A stretch of 64,000 nt of DNA from Spirosoma montaniterrae (GTDB taxonomy: Bacteria; Bacteroidota; Bacteroidia; Cytophagales; Spirosomataceae), in the NCBI RefSeq assembly GCF_001988955.1, contig NZ_CP014263.1, positions 2,232,001 through 2,296,000 of the forward strand. Reading direction: 5' to 3'. The position numbers and the translations under genes are program-made. How positions within the stretch are numbered: position 1 is the stretch's first letter; each line of letters begins with the position of its first letter. This document shows positions 25,198 through 34,405 of the stretch, piece by piece. The notes below the pieces were generated by a model. That model made no database searches, was not told where the DNA came from, and saw nothing but the letters and a program-made list of their open reading frames with translations.

Positions 25198-25479
25198 ATG
25201 ACAAAAAGAGACAAAATCATTTATTGAGTTGCCACGGGCTTCCTGGCGTTTGGTATGCTGGCACAAGGGCTGGCGCAGTTATTTCAGACAAAAGGGTACG
25301 TGGACATTCTGGCTCACCTGGGTTACCCCCTGTACTTGTTGTACATCATTGGCGTCTGGAAACTGCTTGGCGTAGTAGCGATTGTGCGACCCAGTGACGG
25401 CCCTGCTGCCCTCGCTGGTATTGCTCGGTCTGATTGGGGTATCGTGGTATTTCAGACCCGCCGACAAAAGAATCATTAG
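25198..25479 (+). pseudogene. DoxX-like membrane protein, broken by stop and frameshift
   Basis: The frame from the ATG at 25198 meets a TGA after nine codons (Ile-Ile-Tyr-stop; relatives have Trp here). It then continues as a DoxX-like protein: Ala-Thr-Gly-Phe-Leu-Ala-Phe-Gly-Met, Leu-Gly-Tyr-Pro-Leu-Tyr-Leu-Leu-Tyr-Ile-Ile-Gly-Val-Trp-Lys. The C-terminus (Val-Ser-Trp-Tyr-Phe-Arg-Pro-Ala-Asp-Lys-Arg) is in a different frame, and about 40 residues are missing in between. ArsR-DoxX-DUF4256 is a recurrent neighbourhood in this group as I recall it. The whole upstream part of that operon has decayed here. Confidence 0.75.
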
Positions 25480-25501
25480 GACTTACCAATAAATCAACAA
25501 C

Positions 25502-26059
25502 ATGAAAAAGGACTTATCACCAGATCAACGGGCCGAATTCATTAACACGTTGCAAGTCCGTTTTGAGAAAAACAGAAGCCGCCATGACGGTTTTGACTGG
25601 ACTACCATGCAGGCAAAGCTGGAAGCGAACAAGAACAAGCTGTGGTCACTCCACGAAATGGAACGAACGGGCGGTGAACCGGATGTTGTTGGTTATGATG
25701 ACGCGACGGGCGAATACATTTTTTATGACTGCTCGGCAGAGAGTCCTAAAGGTCGTCGAAGTGTTTGTTACGACCAGCAAGCTTTGGATTCAAGAAAAGA
25801 ACACAAACCCCAAACCAGTGCGGCAGAGATGGCGGCTGAAATGGGCATCGAGTTGTTGACGGAAGAACAATACCGGGCGTTGCAGACACTTGGAACGTTT
25901 GATGCGAAAACATCGAGTTGGGTGAAAACGCCCGCCGACATAAGACAACTCGGTGGTGCCCTCTTTGCTGACCACCGCTACGGGCATGTTTTCGTGTATC
26001 ACAACGGAGCAGAATCGTACTATGGCTCCAGAGGATTTCGCGGGTTGCTACGGGTCTGA
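25502..26059 (+). CDS. DUF4256 family protein
   Basis: A 185-aa cytoplasmic protein recognisable as DUF4256. It has an N-terminal Leu-Gln-Val-Arg-Phe-Glu-Lys-Asn segment, then Trp-Ser-Leu-His-Glu-Met-Glu-Arg-Thr-Gly-Gly-Glu-Pro-Asp-Val-Val and Ser-Ala-Glu-Ser-Pro-Lys-Gly-Arg-Arg-Ser. The C-terminal Tyr-Gly-Ser-Arg-Gly-Phe-Arg-Gly-Leu-Leu-Arg-Val is also present. Function is not established. It is the only intact gene in a run of pseudogenes, 22 bp after the broken doxX-like gene. Its last 40 bp overlap the 3' end of the opposite-strand DoxX-like pseudogene. Confidence 0.85.
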   Translation: MKKDLSPDQRAEFINTLQVRFEKNRSRHDGFDWTTMQAKLEANKNKLWSLHEMERTGGEPDVVGYDDATGEYIFYDCSAESPKGRRSVCYDQQALDSRKEHKPQTSAAEMAAEMGIELLTEEQYRALQTLGTFDAKTSSWVKTPADIRQLGGALFADHRYGHVFVYHNGAESYYGSRGFRGLLRV

Positions 26060-26597
26060 TTTTGCTTAGACAGGGGCCGGTCTGCACGATGCGACAAACC
26101 GGCTATGACAAACGCAACGCCACTCATCGCTAAGGCAATCAACAGGCTCGTCCACTCCGGCTCGATGTGCGGCTTAGCCACGGCGCGGGGCGCGTGCAGC
26201 ATCATGACCCATAGCAAAAACATACTGCCCAGCCAAACGCCCGAAATAGACACGTCCCGGTTCAGGAATAAACTAATGGCCGTGGCCACGAACGCCACAC
26301 TAACGAAATACGCCCAGAACAACGGCCACGGAATCCAGGCCGGAATCAGGGTGGCGATGAACGGGGCAAACAGAAAGTGCAGCCCGCCAAAAACCAGCAG
26401 CGACCCGGCAAACAGATACCGCCCCACCGGCTCAAGCGTCTGCCCGGATTACCATCTGTGCGCAAACCGTTATCACCCGGCGAAACCCTACCGGCCAGTA
26501 CCAATGCCCCTCCAGTTAGCGCAACAAACTCGAAAAAAGGAAGCGTTGCCCTGAACAAACATACCTGAAAGTCAGTCGTGAACCCACCAATAAACAT
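26020..26597 (-). pseudogene. DoxX-like membrane protein split by a frameshift
   Basis: The first frame (from the ATG at 26597) gives Phe-Phe-Glu-Phe-Val-Ala-Leu-Thr-Gly-Gly-Ala-Leu-Val-Leu-Ala-Gly, and the family's next part appears in another frame. From about 26427 it reads Gly-Arg-Tyr-Leu-Phe-Ala-Gly-Ser-Leu-Leu-Val-Phe-Gly-Gly-Leu-His-Phe-Leu, ending at 26020 after further hydrophobic helices. A frameshift near 26430-26450 separates the halves. The second half alone (135 aa from a GTG) could still be translated. The product would be a small integral membrane protein. Confidence 0.65.
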
Positions 26598-26697
26598 CGT
26601 CCAACGGCCATCGATGAAGACTCAAATATTGTAGAAACGGAGTAGCTAAACAAAGGATTAAGATAGACGGTGTGTTTTTACTGAATCGCGTTCCCCT

Positions 26698-28227
26698 TCA
26701 CAACTTATCCAAATCCAACTGCTGAATCAGAGCTGGATTTTCGGGTGTGAGCGTGAAATAGACCTCAATCTTCCCGCGTTCCCCTTCGACTACGAACGTG
26801 CCACGTAGCTGATTTTCAGGCACTAACTCCCCTACGTTCAGTACTTTCCCAATCGTCGCGAACAGGGCCTGTGCCTGTTTCCGACGCGTGTCTGCTGACT
26901 TGTCGGGGAAGAAGTTCTCGGCAAAAATGCCGCTGCGCTCGGCGTTGGTGAAGTCGGGCAGGAGTCGTACCAGCTCGGCTTTGCGCTGGGCCAGAATGGG
27001 CGAAACGGGCAGTTGACGGGGTTGTAGCCTGCCAATCGTCACCAGCGTATCGAGTACGGCGGTGTTTGCGCTGCCCAGCCCGGCGTAGGTCAGGTTTCCG
27101 TAGGCAATTACGCCGATGCCGTAGTCGGGCAGAATGCGCCACTGACTGCCGAAGCCGGGCAACCCACCACTATGCCCCACCGCCACCCGGCCAGTGCAGT
27201 TCTGACTCCAGCCTAATCCATAGCCGTATCCACTCGTAACGGCACACACCTGCCCGGCGGCATTTTTCGCCTGCGCATTCAAACCCGAAAATACCCAGGG
27301 TTGCTGCATCTCGCGGATCGAGCTGCGCTTTACAGGTGATGCGGCATTCCGGGCGGTATCGGCGTTGCTGCGCGGGGGCCAGGCCGCCTGGTGCAGCGCC
27401 ACGTATTTACTGAAATCTTCGATTGATGTAATCAGCCCGCCCATTGCGCCGTAGCTGCCGTCGCGTAAAAGTGGTTCTTCGAGCCAGGTGTCGTTCTGCC
27501 AGCGGTAGCCTAAAGCCAGCCGGTCGGCGGGAACGCGGTCGTATTCCCACTGCGTATCGGTCATGCCGAGCGGTTTCAGAATAGTGTCGGTAATGTACTG
27601 CTGGTAAGGTTTGCCAGACACCAACGTAATAATGCGGCCCAGCATCGCAAAACCGAGGTTGCTGTATTCATAGGCTACACCCGGCGCGTTTGAGTTGGTG
27701 ATTCCACCTTTGATCAGGTTCAGTAAATCAGCATCGGAGTCGGCTAATTGGCGGTCGCCCCAGGGATTGTCTTCGGGGAAACCCGCCGAGTGCGTCATCA
27801 GGTTGCGTACCGTAATGCGGGGCGAATCGGTGGTCAGGTATTTATGCTTTTTGAGTTCGGGAATATATTGTTCGGCGGGGTCATCGAGCCGGAGTTTGCC
27901 TTCGTCGCGGAGTTTCAGAATCGCCATTGCCGTAACGCTCTTGGTCATCGACGCAATCCGAAACAGCGATTTCGGCGTAGCAGGCAGCTTTTTCGCTACG
28001 TTGGCAAAACCCATCCCACCCGAATAGACGAGTTTACCATCTAACACAATGCCAAATGCCAGCCCCGGATAATGGGCTTTCTCGAACCGGTCGCGGTAGA
28101 GTTTTTCAACAATCGGGAAGGCAGCTTTTAGTTTTTCGAGCCGGTCGGCATCGGCGAAAATAGGTGGCTGGTACTGAGCGCGAACAGTGGTAGCTGTCAG
28201 GAATAGGCACAGGAGAATGCGATGCAT
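26698..28227 (-). CDS. Serine hydrolase (class C beta-lactamase/DD-peptidase fold), secreted
   Basis: A 509-aa protein with a signal peptide (hydrophobic residues 3-15, Ala-Gln near 18). The penicillin-binding fold motifs are present: Ser-Met-Thr-Lys at 93-96, Tyr-Ser-Asn in Tyr-Glu-Tyr-Ser-Asn-Leu-Gly, and His-Ser-Gly in Gly-His-Ser-Gly-Gly-Leu. A C-terminal domain of about 110 residues follows the hydrolase domain. Such enzymes act in the periplasm on D-amino-acid peptides, esters or beta-lactams. The natural substrate is usually unknown. It is a single gene that converges with the decayed region on its left. Confidence 0.9.
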   Translation of the reverse strand: MHRILLCLFLTATTVRAQYQPPIFADADRLEKLKAAFPIVEKLYRDRFEKAHYPGLAFGIVLDGKLVYSGGMGFANVAKKLPATPKSLFRIASMTKSVTAMAILKLRDEGKLRLDDPAEQYIPELKKHKYLTTDSPRITVRNLMTHSAGFPEDNPWGDRQLADSDADLLNLIKGGITNSNAPGVAYEYSNLGFAMLGRIITLVSGKPYQQYITDTILKPLGMTDTQWEYDRVPADRLALGYRWQNDTWLEEPLLRDGSYGAMGGLITSIEDFSKYVALHQAAWPPRSNADTARNAASPVKRSSIREMQQPWVFSGLNAQAKNAAGQVCAVTSGYGYGLGWSQNCTGRVAVGHSGGLPGFGSQWRILPDYGIGVIAYGNLTYAGLGSANTAVLDTLVTIGRLQPRQLPVSPILAQRKAELVRLLPDFTNAERSGIFAENFFPDKSADTRRKQAQALFATIGKVLNVGELVPENQLRGTFVVEGERGKIEVYFTLTPENPALIQQLDLDKL

Positions 28228-28254
28228 AGGTTTAGAGGTGTTTCGCAGTATAAT

Positions 28255-28713
28255 TTATTCATTTTTAATTCGAGTTGAGTGAAGCATTTCCAGTTTCCAT
28301 CCATTCTCCGTTAAAATTGCCGTTGCGCTTTCTAACCAATGAACTTTTCTAATGATTTTATTATCAGTTGAGAATGTTGCATAGTTTTGGTACGCAATCC
28401 ATGCCATTCTGTCTGCGATTTTAATTTCAATAATTTCAATTGTATTATTTCGTTTGGGATTCGGTTTCCGAAGTATGGCGTTATTCAAATAATTTGTAAT
28501 AGAGTCGTTATTCCAAACTTCTCCATTTTCCAAAAGCAGGAAGTCTTTAGTGTAGTATTTATCAATGTTTTTAGAATTTAGTTTAGACCATATTTCGTCA
28601 AAAGATTCAATTATTAAATTTTTGATACGTGTTTTATCGGTTTCATTTGAAACCTGGCCGAATGATGTTGTCGTAAAAAACATCATTAAAATTATGGAGT
28701 TAAATCTTTTCAT
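28255..28713 (-). CDS. Secreted NTF2/SnoaL-like (DUF4440-type) protein
   Basis: A 152-aa protein with an N-terminal signal peptide (Met-Met-Phe-Phe-Thr-Thr-Thr-Ser-Phe-Gly-Gln). The alpha+beta cone follows: helix Asp-Glu-Ile-Trp-Ser-Lys-Leu, then strands with Trp-Ile-Ala-Tyr-Gln-Asn-Tyr-Ala and a terminal Gly-Trp-Lys-Leu-Glu-Met-Leu-His-Ser-Thr. This fold serves as a small-ligand binding or accessory domain, and no catalytic role is evident. Codon use is strikingly A+T-rich (many Ile, Asn, Lys) compared with its G+C-rich neighbours, which suggests recent acquisition. Confidence 0.75.
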   Translation of the reverse strand: MKRFNSIILMMFFTTTSFGQVSNETDKTRIKNLIIESFDEIWSKLNSKNIDKYYTKDFLLLENGEVWNNDSITNYLNNAILRKPNPKRNNTIEIIEIKIADRMAWIAYQNYATFSTDNKIIRKVHWLESATAILTENGWKLEMLHSTRIKNE

Positions 28714-28792
28714 TTTTGTTATTTTTAAATGATCGCTAACTCGCAGATTTACGCAGATTTTGGGCTCAGATTAGCGCGGATAAGTTAGCGTA

Positions 28793-29953
<1,161 letters not shown>

Positions 29954-29959
29954 CCCAAA

Positions 29960-30676
29960 CTACCTGCCGCCCGGTTTGGTTGGCCGCACTTCTACTTTGC
30001 TGGGCAGCGTGCGGGGGTGCATTTTCAGCAGGTCGTAAACGATGTGGCCGATGTCTTCGGGCTGGATTTTCCAGGCGTCTTTTTCGCTCGGCTGGTGGTT
30101 GGCAAACTCCGTTGCCACTGAACCGGGCATGATGGTGCTGACTTTGATGCCATCTGACCGCAAATCGAGCATGATGGCCTGCGAAAAGCCGACCAGCCCA
30201 AATTTGCTGGCGTTGTAGGCGGCCCCTTTCTCGAAGAAATTTGTACCGGCCAGACTGGCAATCGTGATGAAATAGCCTTCGGTCTTTTTCAGTTCGTCGA
30301 TTGTTGCTTTGGCCGTGTTAAATACGCCGGTAAGGTTGATGTCGATGGTTTCCTGCCACTGCTCCGGGGTTAATTCCTGAATAGGCGCAAAATGTCCGAC
30401 GCCCGCGTTGGCAATAACGTAATCGAGCCGCTCCCACTGCTGCGCAATCATGGCAACAGCCCGTTGCTGCGACGCCAGATCGCGCACGTCGGCAGCTACG
30501 CCCAGCGCGTAACCCGGTTTTATTTCATTGAGTTTAGCCGCTGCCAGTTCAGCCGCCACCGACGACCGGCTGGTGATGGCAACTTTAATGCCCTGTTTAA
30601 TGAGAACTTCGGCCACGCCGTAGCCAATACCTTTGGAGCCGCCCGTAATCAGCGCGGTTCGGATGTGATCTGCCAT
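29960..30676 (-). CDS. Short-chain dehydrogenase/reductase
   Basis: A 238-aa classical SDR. It has the cofactor motif Thr-Gly-Gly-Ser-Lys-Gly-Ile-Gly (residues 11-18) and Asn-Ala-Gly-Val-Gly at about 89. The catalytic Ser in Ile-Ala-Ser-Leu-Ala-Gly and the Tyr-Asn-Ala-Ser-Lys motif are also present. The lysine and arginine after the second strand favour NADPH. It belongs to the 3-ketoacyl-ACP reductase-like group, but the substrate is unknown. It ends 7 bp from the convergent Old Yellow Enzyme gene. Confidence 0.9.
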   Translation of the reverse strand: MADHIRTALITGGSKGIGYGVAEVLIKQGIKVAITSRSSVAAELAAAKLNEIKPGYALGVAADVRDLASQQRAVAMIAQQWERLDYVIANAGVGHFAPIQELTPEQWQETIDINLTGVFNTAKATIDELKKTEGYFITIASLAGTNFFEKGAAYNASKFGLVGFSQAIMLDLRSDGIKVSTIMPGSVATEFANHQPSEKDAWKIQPEDIGHIVYDLLKMHPRTLPSKVEVRPTKPGGR

Positions 30677-30753
30677 GAGAATACAAACTTTTCTTTTGTC
30701 AACTCTGCGCCAGTGGCGAAGGTTTCGGCAACAAAGCCTTTAAAGCCATCGTT

Positions 30754-30841
30754 TTTAAACGCAGAGGGAACGGAGGTTGTCGCAGAGAACACGGAGAACT
30801 TTGCGTCCTCTGCGACAACCTCCGTTCCCTCTGCGTTTAAA
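30754..30841. repeat. 34-bp perfect inverted repeat
   Basis: The left arm 30754-30787 and right arm 30808-30841 are exact reverse complements, with a 20-nt loop. The core ACGCAGAGGGAACGGAGG resembles dispersed repeats of this group. It fills the space between the divergent SDR and PQQ-dehydrogenase genes and ends 12 bp before the latter's start codon. It would form a very stable hairpin in that gene's leader. A 13-nt piece of the same core (ACGGAGGTTGTCG) recurs at 45206-45218. Confidence 0.8.
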
Positions 30842-30853
30842 CACCATCAACAG

Positions 30854-32014
30854 ATGAAATTATTCGTTCTGCTTTCGCTCCTGTTCTTATCGGTCGCCTG
30901 CCGTGAAGCCGACAACACGCCGGTCGACAATACAACAACGCCACCAGCTACCGGCACTACCCCCACCCTTCGTTCGCAAACGCTGCTGACGGGCTACGAA
31001 ATTATATGGGGGATGGACTTTCTGCCCAACGGCGATATGCTGTTTACCGAGAAACGCGGGCGTATTTACCGCTTCTCGAACGGCACGGCCACGCAGCTAA
31101 CCGGCCTGCCGAACGATATTGACGCACGCGGGCAGGGTGGCTTGCTCGATGTGCGCGTTCATCCAAACTATGCGTCTACCGGCTGGGTGTATGCGGCTTA
31201 TTCCAGCACGCCGTCGGGTAGTCAGGGAGCGCGGCTGAATTTGGTTCGCTTCAAGCTCAACGGGAATGCCATCACCAGTACTGAAACCATTTTTCAGACA
31301 CCGGCTACGAATACCTGGCGCGGGCACTACGGCGGGCGCATTGCCTTCGACCGCAACGGTTTGTTATACCTGAGTATTGGCGAAGGCGGGTCGGGTAGCT
31401 ACGGCGGAGCGACGGCCCCGAACCAAAATTCGCAGAATCTTCAGAACCCGTGGGGCAAGATTCACCGCCTGACCGACGCCGGGGGTATAGCGGCTGGCAA
31501 TCCCGTTCTGCCCGGCACTACCGCTCCCGGCACCATTTTCTCCTACGGCCACCGCAACCCGCAGGGACTGGCGTTCGACCCCGCAACGGGCCAGCTTTGG
31601 GCTACTGAACACGGGCCGCGTGGGGGCGACGAAATCAATCTGGTGCAGGCCGGAAGAAACTATGGCTGGCCGCTCGTCTCGAACGGCGTCAACTATGACG
31701 GTACACCCGTTTCGGCCAGCCCCACTCGTGAAGGCATCGAAGCTCCACTCTATGCCTGGACACCCTCCATCGGTACCTGCGGACTGGCGTTTATCACAAG
31801 CGAACAATTCGGCACCTGGCGCGGCAGCCTGCTGACGGGTGCCTTAGCACTGACGCACCTGAGCCGGGCCGAAATCAGCAACAACCGCGTCACCAACGTC
31901 AGCCGCCTGCTCGACGGGCAGGGCCGTTTTCGGAACGTGATACAAGGCCCCGACGGTGCTATTTACGTATCGGTTGAAGGGCCGGGCCGAATTCTGCGGC
32001 TAACGGCGGAGTGA
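30854..32014 (+). CDS. PQQ-dependent sugar dehydrogenase, glucose/sorbosone dehydrogenase family lipoprotein
   Basis: A 386-aa product. The N-terminus is a lipoprotein signal with lipobox Ser-Val-Ala-Cys (Cys17), so it is anchored in the cell envelope. A six-bladed beta-propeller follows, showing Ile-Trp-Gly-Met-Asp-Phe-Leu-Pro-Asn-Gly. Leu-Asp-Val-Arg-Val-His-Pro-Asn-Tyr and Gly-His-Arg-Asn-Pro-Gln-Gly-Leu-Ala-Phe-Asp are also seen. Glu-His-Gly-Pro-Arg-Gly-Gly-Asp-Glu carries the PQQ and calcium ligands, including the His-Arg and Gly-Gly-Asp-Glu residues. It should oxidise aldose sugars. The much longer open frame upstream runs through the inverted repeat and the divergent gene, so the ATG at 30854 was chosen. 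Confidence 0.9.
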   Translation: MKLFVLLSLLFLSVACREADNTPVDNTTTPPATGTTPTLRSQTLLTGYEIIWGMDFLPNGDMLFTEKRGRIYRFSNGTATQLTGLPNDIDARGQGGLLDVRVHPNYASTGWVYAAYSSTPSGSQGARLNLVRFKLNGNAITSTETIFQTPATNTWRGHYGGRIAFDRNGLLYLSIGEGGSGSYGGATAPNQNSQNLQNPWGKIHRLTDAGGIAAGNPVLPGTTAPGTIFSYGHRNPQGLAFDPATGQLWATEHGPRGGDEINLVQAGRNYGWPLVSNGVNYDGTPVSASPTREGIEAPLYAWTPSIGTCGLAFITSEQFGTWRGSLLTGALALTHLSRAEISNNRVTNVSRLLDGQGRFRNVIQGPDGAIYVSVEGPGRILRLTAE

Positions 32015-32098
32015 CCCCACCCCCGTCCCCGTTAGGGAGGGGCAAATCATCTGGGTGCTTCACCCCTGCTTAACGGGGATGGGACGGGGGTGGGGTCA
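32012..32098. terminator. Imperfect inverted repeat spanning two convergent stop codons
   Basis: TGACCCCACCCCCGTCC starts at 32012 on the plus strand, and the same string starts at 32098 on the minus strand. The inner arms continue with CCGTTA and a 5-nt bulge. Each arm's first three bases are the TGA stop codon of the adjacent gene. It is probably a bidirectional terminator derived from a dispersed repeat. Confidence 0.7.
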
Positions 32099-32965
32099 TT
32101 TCACCAATACCAGCAAATCACGGTAGATGACATTGCGCTTCCAGAACATCTGGGCAACCATCGGAACGTGTTTTTTGCGCGGAATAATCCGGTATTGACT
32201 CTGAACGCCCACAGCCTGTAATTTCTCCTGCAACGCTTTCGTACCGGCAATGATGCTGGGATAAGTGCGCTCACCGGTGTAAAGCAGCATCGGCGGCAGG
32301 CCGGGCCGGACTTTGTATAAAGGCGATGCGTCCCGCCAGCCTTCGGGGTTTCTCCCGAATGAAGTGAGGTACTGCTTATCGTTGGGGTACTCCATTTTCA
32401 ACAGGTAGTCGTACATATTGATACCGGCGGGGTCGTTCAGGATAGCCCCTTTCACGGGATTTTTTCCCACCCCGATGTCGGTAAACAGCTTGTCGTCGGT
32501 AGCGAGCAGGGCCGCCAATCCGCCACCGGCAGAGTGGCCCATGACGTAAATGCGGCTGGGGTCGCCCCCGTACTCGGCAATGTGCTGCGTTGTCCATTGC
32601 ACGGCGCGGGCGCAGTCGTTGGCCATAGCAGGCACCTGTACGGCGGGCGACAGGCGGTAATTGATAACCACGGCCACTACGCCCTGCTTTGCCAGCCGAC
32701 GGCCAATAAACCAGTAGATGTCTTTTTTGCCGCTGGTCCAGTTGCCGCCGTGAATGAACACCACTACGGGCCGCAGGGCTTCCGACTTTTTGCGCGGGGT
32801 ATAGACGTCGAGCAAGTGACGCTCTGCCGCCGTGTCGGGCGTTGTGGTGGTCAGGTATGAAATATTTTTGATGCGCCGACTGGGAATAGCCGAAAGTGTG
32901 TTGTGGGCAACGAAAACCAATGCGGTGAGCAGCAACAGCGCACCGATTTGATGAAGGTGGGGCAT
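32096..32965 (-). CDS. Alpha/beta hydrolase, carboxylesterase (BD-FAE/Aes-like)
   Basis: A 289-aa protein with a hydrophobic N-terminus (residues 7-25; signal or anchor). It has the oxyanion motif His-Gly-Gly-Asn-Trp, the nucleophile elbow Gly-His-Ser-Ala-Gly-Gly, an acidic residue region near Asp-Pro-Ala-Gly, and the late His in Lys-Lys-His-Val-Pro. The fold and motifs fit small esterases that act on acyl, feruloyl or acetyl esters. Position next to a sugar dehydrogenase does not fix the substrate. Confidence 0.87.
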   Translation of the reverse strand: MPHLHQIGALLLLTALVFVAHNTLSAIPSRRIKNISYLTTTTPDTAAERHLLDVYTPRKKSEALRPVVVFIHGGNWTSGKKDIYWFIGRRLAKQGVVAVVINYRLSPAVQVPAMANDCARAVQWTTQHIAEYGGDPSRIYVMGHSAGGGLAALLATDDKLFTDIGVGKNPVKGAILNDPAGINMYDYLLKMEYPNDKQYLTSFGRNPEGWRDASPLYKVRPGLPPMLLYTGERTYPSIIAGTKALQEKLQAVGVQSQYRIIPRKKHVPMVAQMFWKRNVIYRDLLVLVK

Positions 32966-33043
32966 GAGATTTTTGTTTACGTTTTACTAACTCATACGCA
33001 CCTTCGGTAGTTTCAGATTGAGTGTAGCCCAATGAAGTTATTG

Positions 33044-33051
33044 TACCTTTG
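33044..33051 (+). promoter_or_regulatory. -7 promoter element before the dinB-like gene
   Basis: TACCTTTG matches the TAnnTTTG box. A TTG at 33018-33020 lies 23 nt upstream, slightly longer than the usual spacing. The predicted transcription start near 33058 supports translation from the ATG at 33079 rather than the TTG at 33049. Confidence 0.5.
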
Positions 33052-33078
33052 CCAATCAACATCCTGACCCAGACACCT

Positions 33079-33651
33079 ATGCAGTCTCTACAACCCGGCC
33101 CCACCGATACCGTTACCAACGAGCAACGCGCCTACGCCATCGACGCCCTGCACAGCACCCGGCAAGCCCTGCACGACGCCGTTAACGGTCTCTCTGCCAA
33201 ACAGGTAGCTTTCAAGCCCTCGCCCGACCGCTGGTCGATAGCCGAGTGCGTCGAACATATCGTACTGGTGGAAGCCGGTATTTTTGGGGGTATTCTGAAA
33301 GGAATGACTTACCCCGCCGACCCCGCCAAACGGGCCGACATCCGCGTGTCGGACGTCGACGTGATTAAAGCCGTTCGGAGCCGGAGCGTTACGATGCCCG
33401 CCCCCGAACCGTTTGTGCCAACGGGTCGATTTGCCGACATTGCCGAAGCCTTACGCGCCTTCGACAACCAGCGCGAAACGGCTATTCAGTATGTACAGAC
33501 CGTTGATGGCGATCTCCGACATCATTATTTCAGACACATAGCACTCGGCTGGCTCGATTCTTATCAGGCCATTCTGCTGCTGGCCGCCCACGGCGAACGC
33601 CATCGCAAGCAAATCGAGGAGGTTAAAAGCAGCCCCGGTTTTCCTGCCTGA
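33079..33651 (+). CDS. DinB-family (DinB_2) protein
   Basis: A 190-aa four-helix-bundle protein. Phe-Lys-Pro-Ser-Pro-Asp-Arg-Trp-Ser-Ile-Ala-Glu-Cys-Val-Glu-His-Ile is the first metal-histidine helix, and the C-terminal His-Gly-Glu-Arg-His-Arg-Lys-Gln-Ile supplies further ligands. These proteins bind a divalent metal and some are thiol-dependent transferases; the rest have no known function. Its stop codon overlaps the start of the pseudouridine synthase gene (TGATG), so the two are co-transcribed. Confidence 0.88.
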   Translation: MQSLQPGPTDTVTNEQRAYAIDALHSTRQALHDAVNGLSAKQVAFKPSPDRWSIAECVEHIVLVEAGIFGGILKGMTYPADPAKRADIRVSDVDVIKAVRSRSVTMPAPEPFVPTGRFADIAEALRAFDNQRETAIQYVQTVDGDLRHHYFRHIALGWLDSYQAILLLAAHGERHRKQIEEVKSSPGFPA

Positions 33652-34358
33652 TGCCCGACCGCTTATCCATCCTGTACCAATCCGACGACCTGGTAGCGAT
33701 CAACAAACCGCACGGGTTGCTGGTGCATCGGTCGCCCATTGCCAGCGACGCCACTGAGTACGCTGTGCAGCTACTGCGCGATCAGTTGGGGCAGCGCGTG
33801 TATCCGGTGCATCGGCTCGACCGCAAAACGGGCGGAGCATTGCTGTTCGCGCTCAACGAAGCTATGAACACGGCCATGCAGCAACAGTTCATGGACGGGC
33901 AGGTGCGTAAGACATACCTCGCCATCGTGCGCGGCTACACCCCCGCCGAACTGACCATCGACTATCCGCTCCGGCGCGACGACGGGAACGGTAAACCCGA
34001 AACCATCGTAATGCAGGACGCTGTCACGCATCTGAAAACACGCCGGCAAACCGAGATTCCGCTGGCGTTCGGCCAACACGCTACCTCGCGCTATTCATTA
34101 GTTGAACTAACGCCCGAAACAGGCCGTATGCACCAACTGCGTAAACACATGGCCCACATTCTGCACCCCATCATCGGCGACCGTCCGCACGGATGCAACA
34201 AACAAAACCGGCTGTTTCTGGAGCAGTTTCAAATGAACACCATGTTACTCCACGCCCAACAACTTCGGTTTAGGCACCCCGTTTTGGGCGAAGACATCAC
34301 CGTAGAAGCACCCATTCAGCCCGAATTTTCACGAATGCTGACTACATTATTCGATTGA
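33651..34358 (+). CDS. truC: tRNA pseudouridine synthase, TruC-like (RluA family)
   Basis: A 235-aa protein with the RluA-family catalytic motif His-Arg-Leu-Asp-Arg-Lys-Thr-Gly-Gly, in which the Asp is the nucleophile. Ala-Ile-Asn-Lys-Pro-His-Gly-Leu-Leu-Val-His and Thr-Gly-Arg-Met-His-Gln-Leu-Arg-Lys-His are also present. There is no S4 domain, and the short length matches TruC, which isomerises U65 in tRNA. The Arg-Lys-His-Met-Ala-His form also fits TruC. Assignment to TruC rather than another small RluA member is by length and motif style. Confidence 0.85.
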   Translation: MPDRLSILYQSDDLVAINKPHGLLVHRSPIASDATEYAVQLLRDQLGQRVYPVHRLDRKTGGALLFALNEAMNTAMQQQFMDGQVRKTYLAIVRGYTPAELTIDYPLRRDDGNGKPETIVMQDAVTHLKTRRQTEIPLAFGQHATSRYSLVELTPETGRMHQLRKHMAHILHPIIGDRPHGCNKQNRLFLEQFQMNTMLLHAQQLRFRHPVLGEDITVEAPIQPEFSRMLTTLFD

Positions 34359-34359
34359 T

Positions 34360-34403
34360 GCGGTAAATATTGTTTATATTCACCGCAAATTATGCGGTGA
34401 ATA
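34360..34403. promoter_or_regulatory. Triple half-site operator upstream of fic
   Basis: Three copies of the half-site GCGGT(A/G)AATA occur: 34360-34369 direct, 34377-34386 inverted and 34394-34403 direct. The last two form the palindrome TATTCACCGC/GCGGTGAATA with a 7-nt spacer, ending 2 bp before the fic start codon. This looks like an autoregulatory operator, perhaps bound by the Fic protein's own C-terminal winged helix. Confidence 0.6.
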
Positions 34404-34405
34404 GT

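Noticed and set aside
30392..30853. Very long frame extending the PQQ dehydrogenase upstream
   Set aside because: It runs antisense through the SDR gene and across the inverted repeat; the lipoprotein signal starts at 30854.
33049..33078. TTG start for the DinB-like gene
   Set aside because: It overlaps the predicted -7 box and would precede the transcription start.
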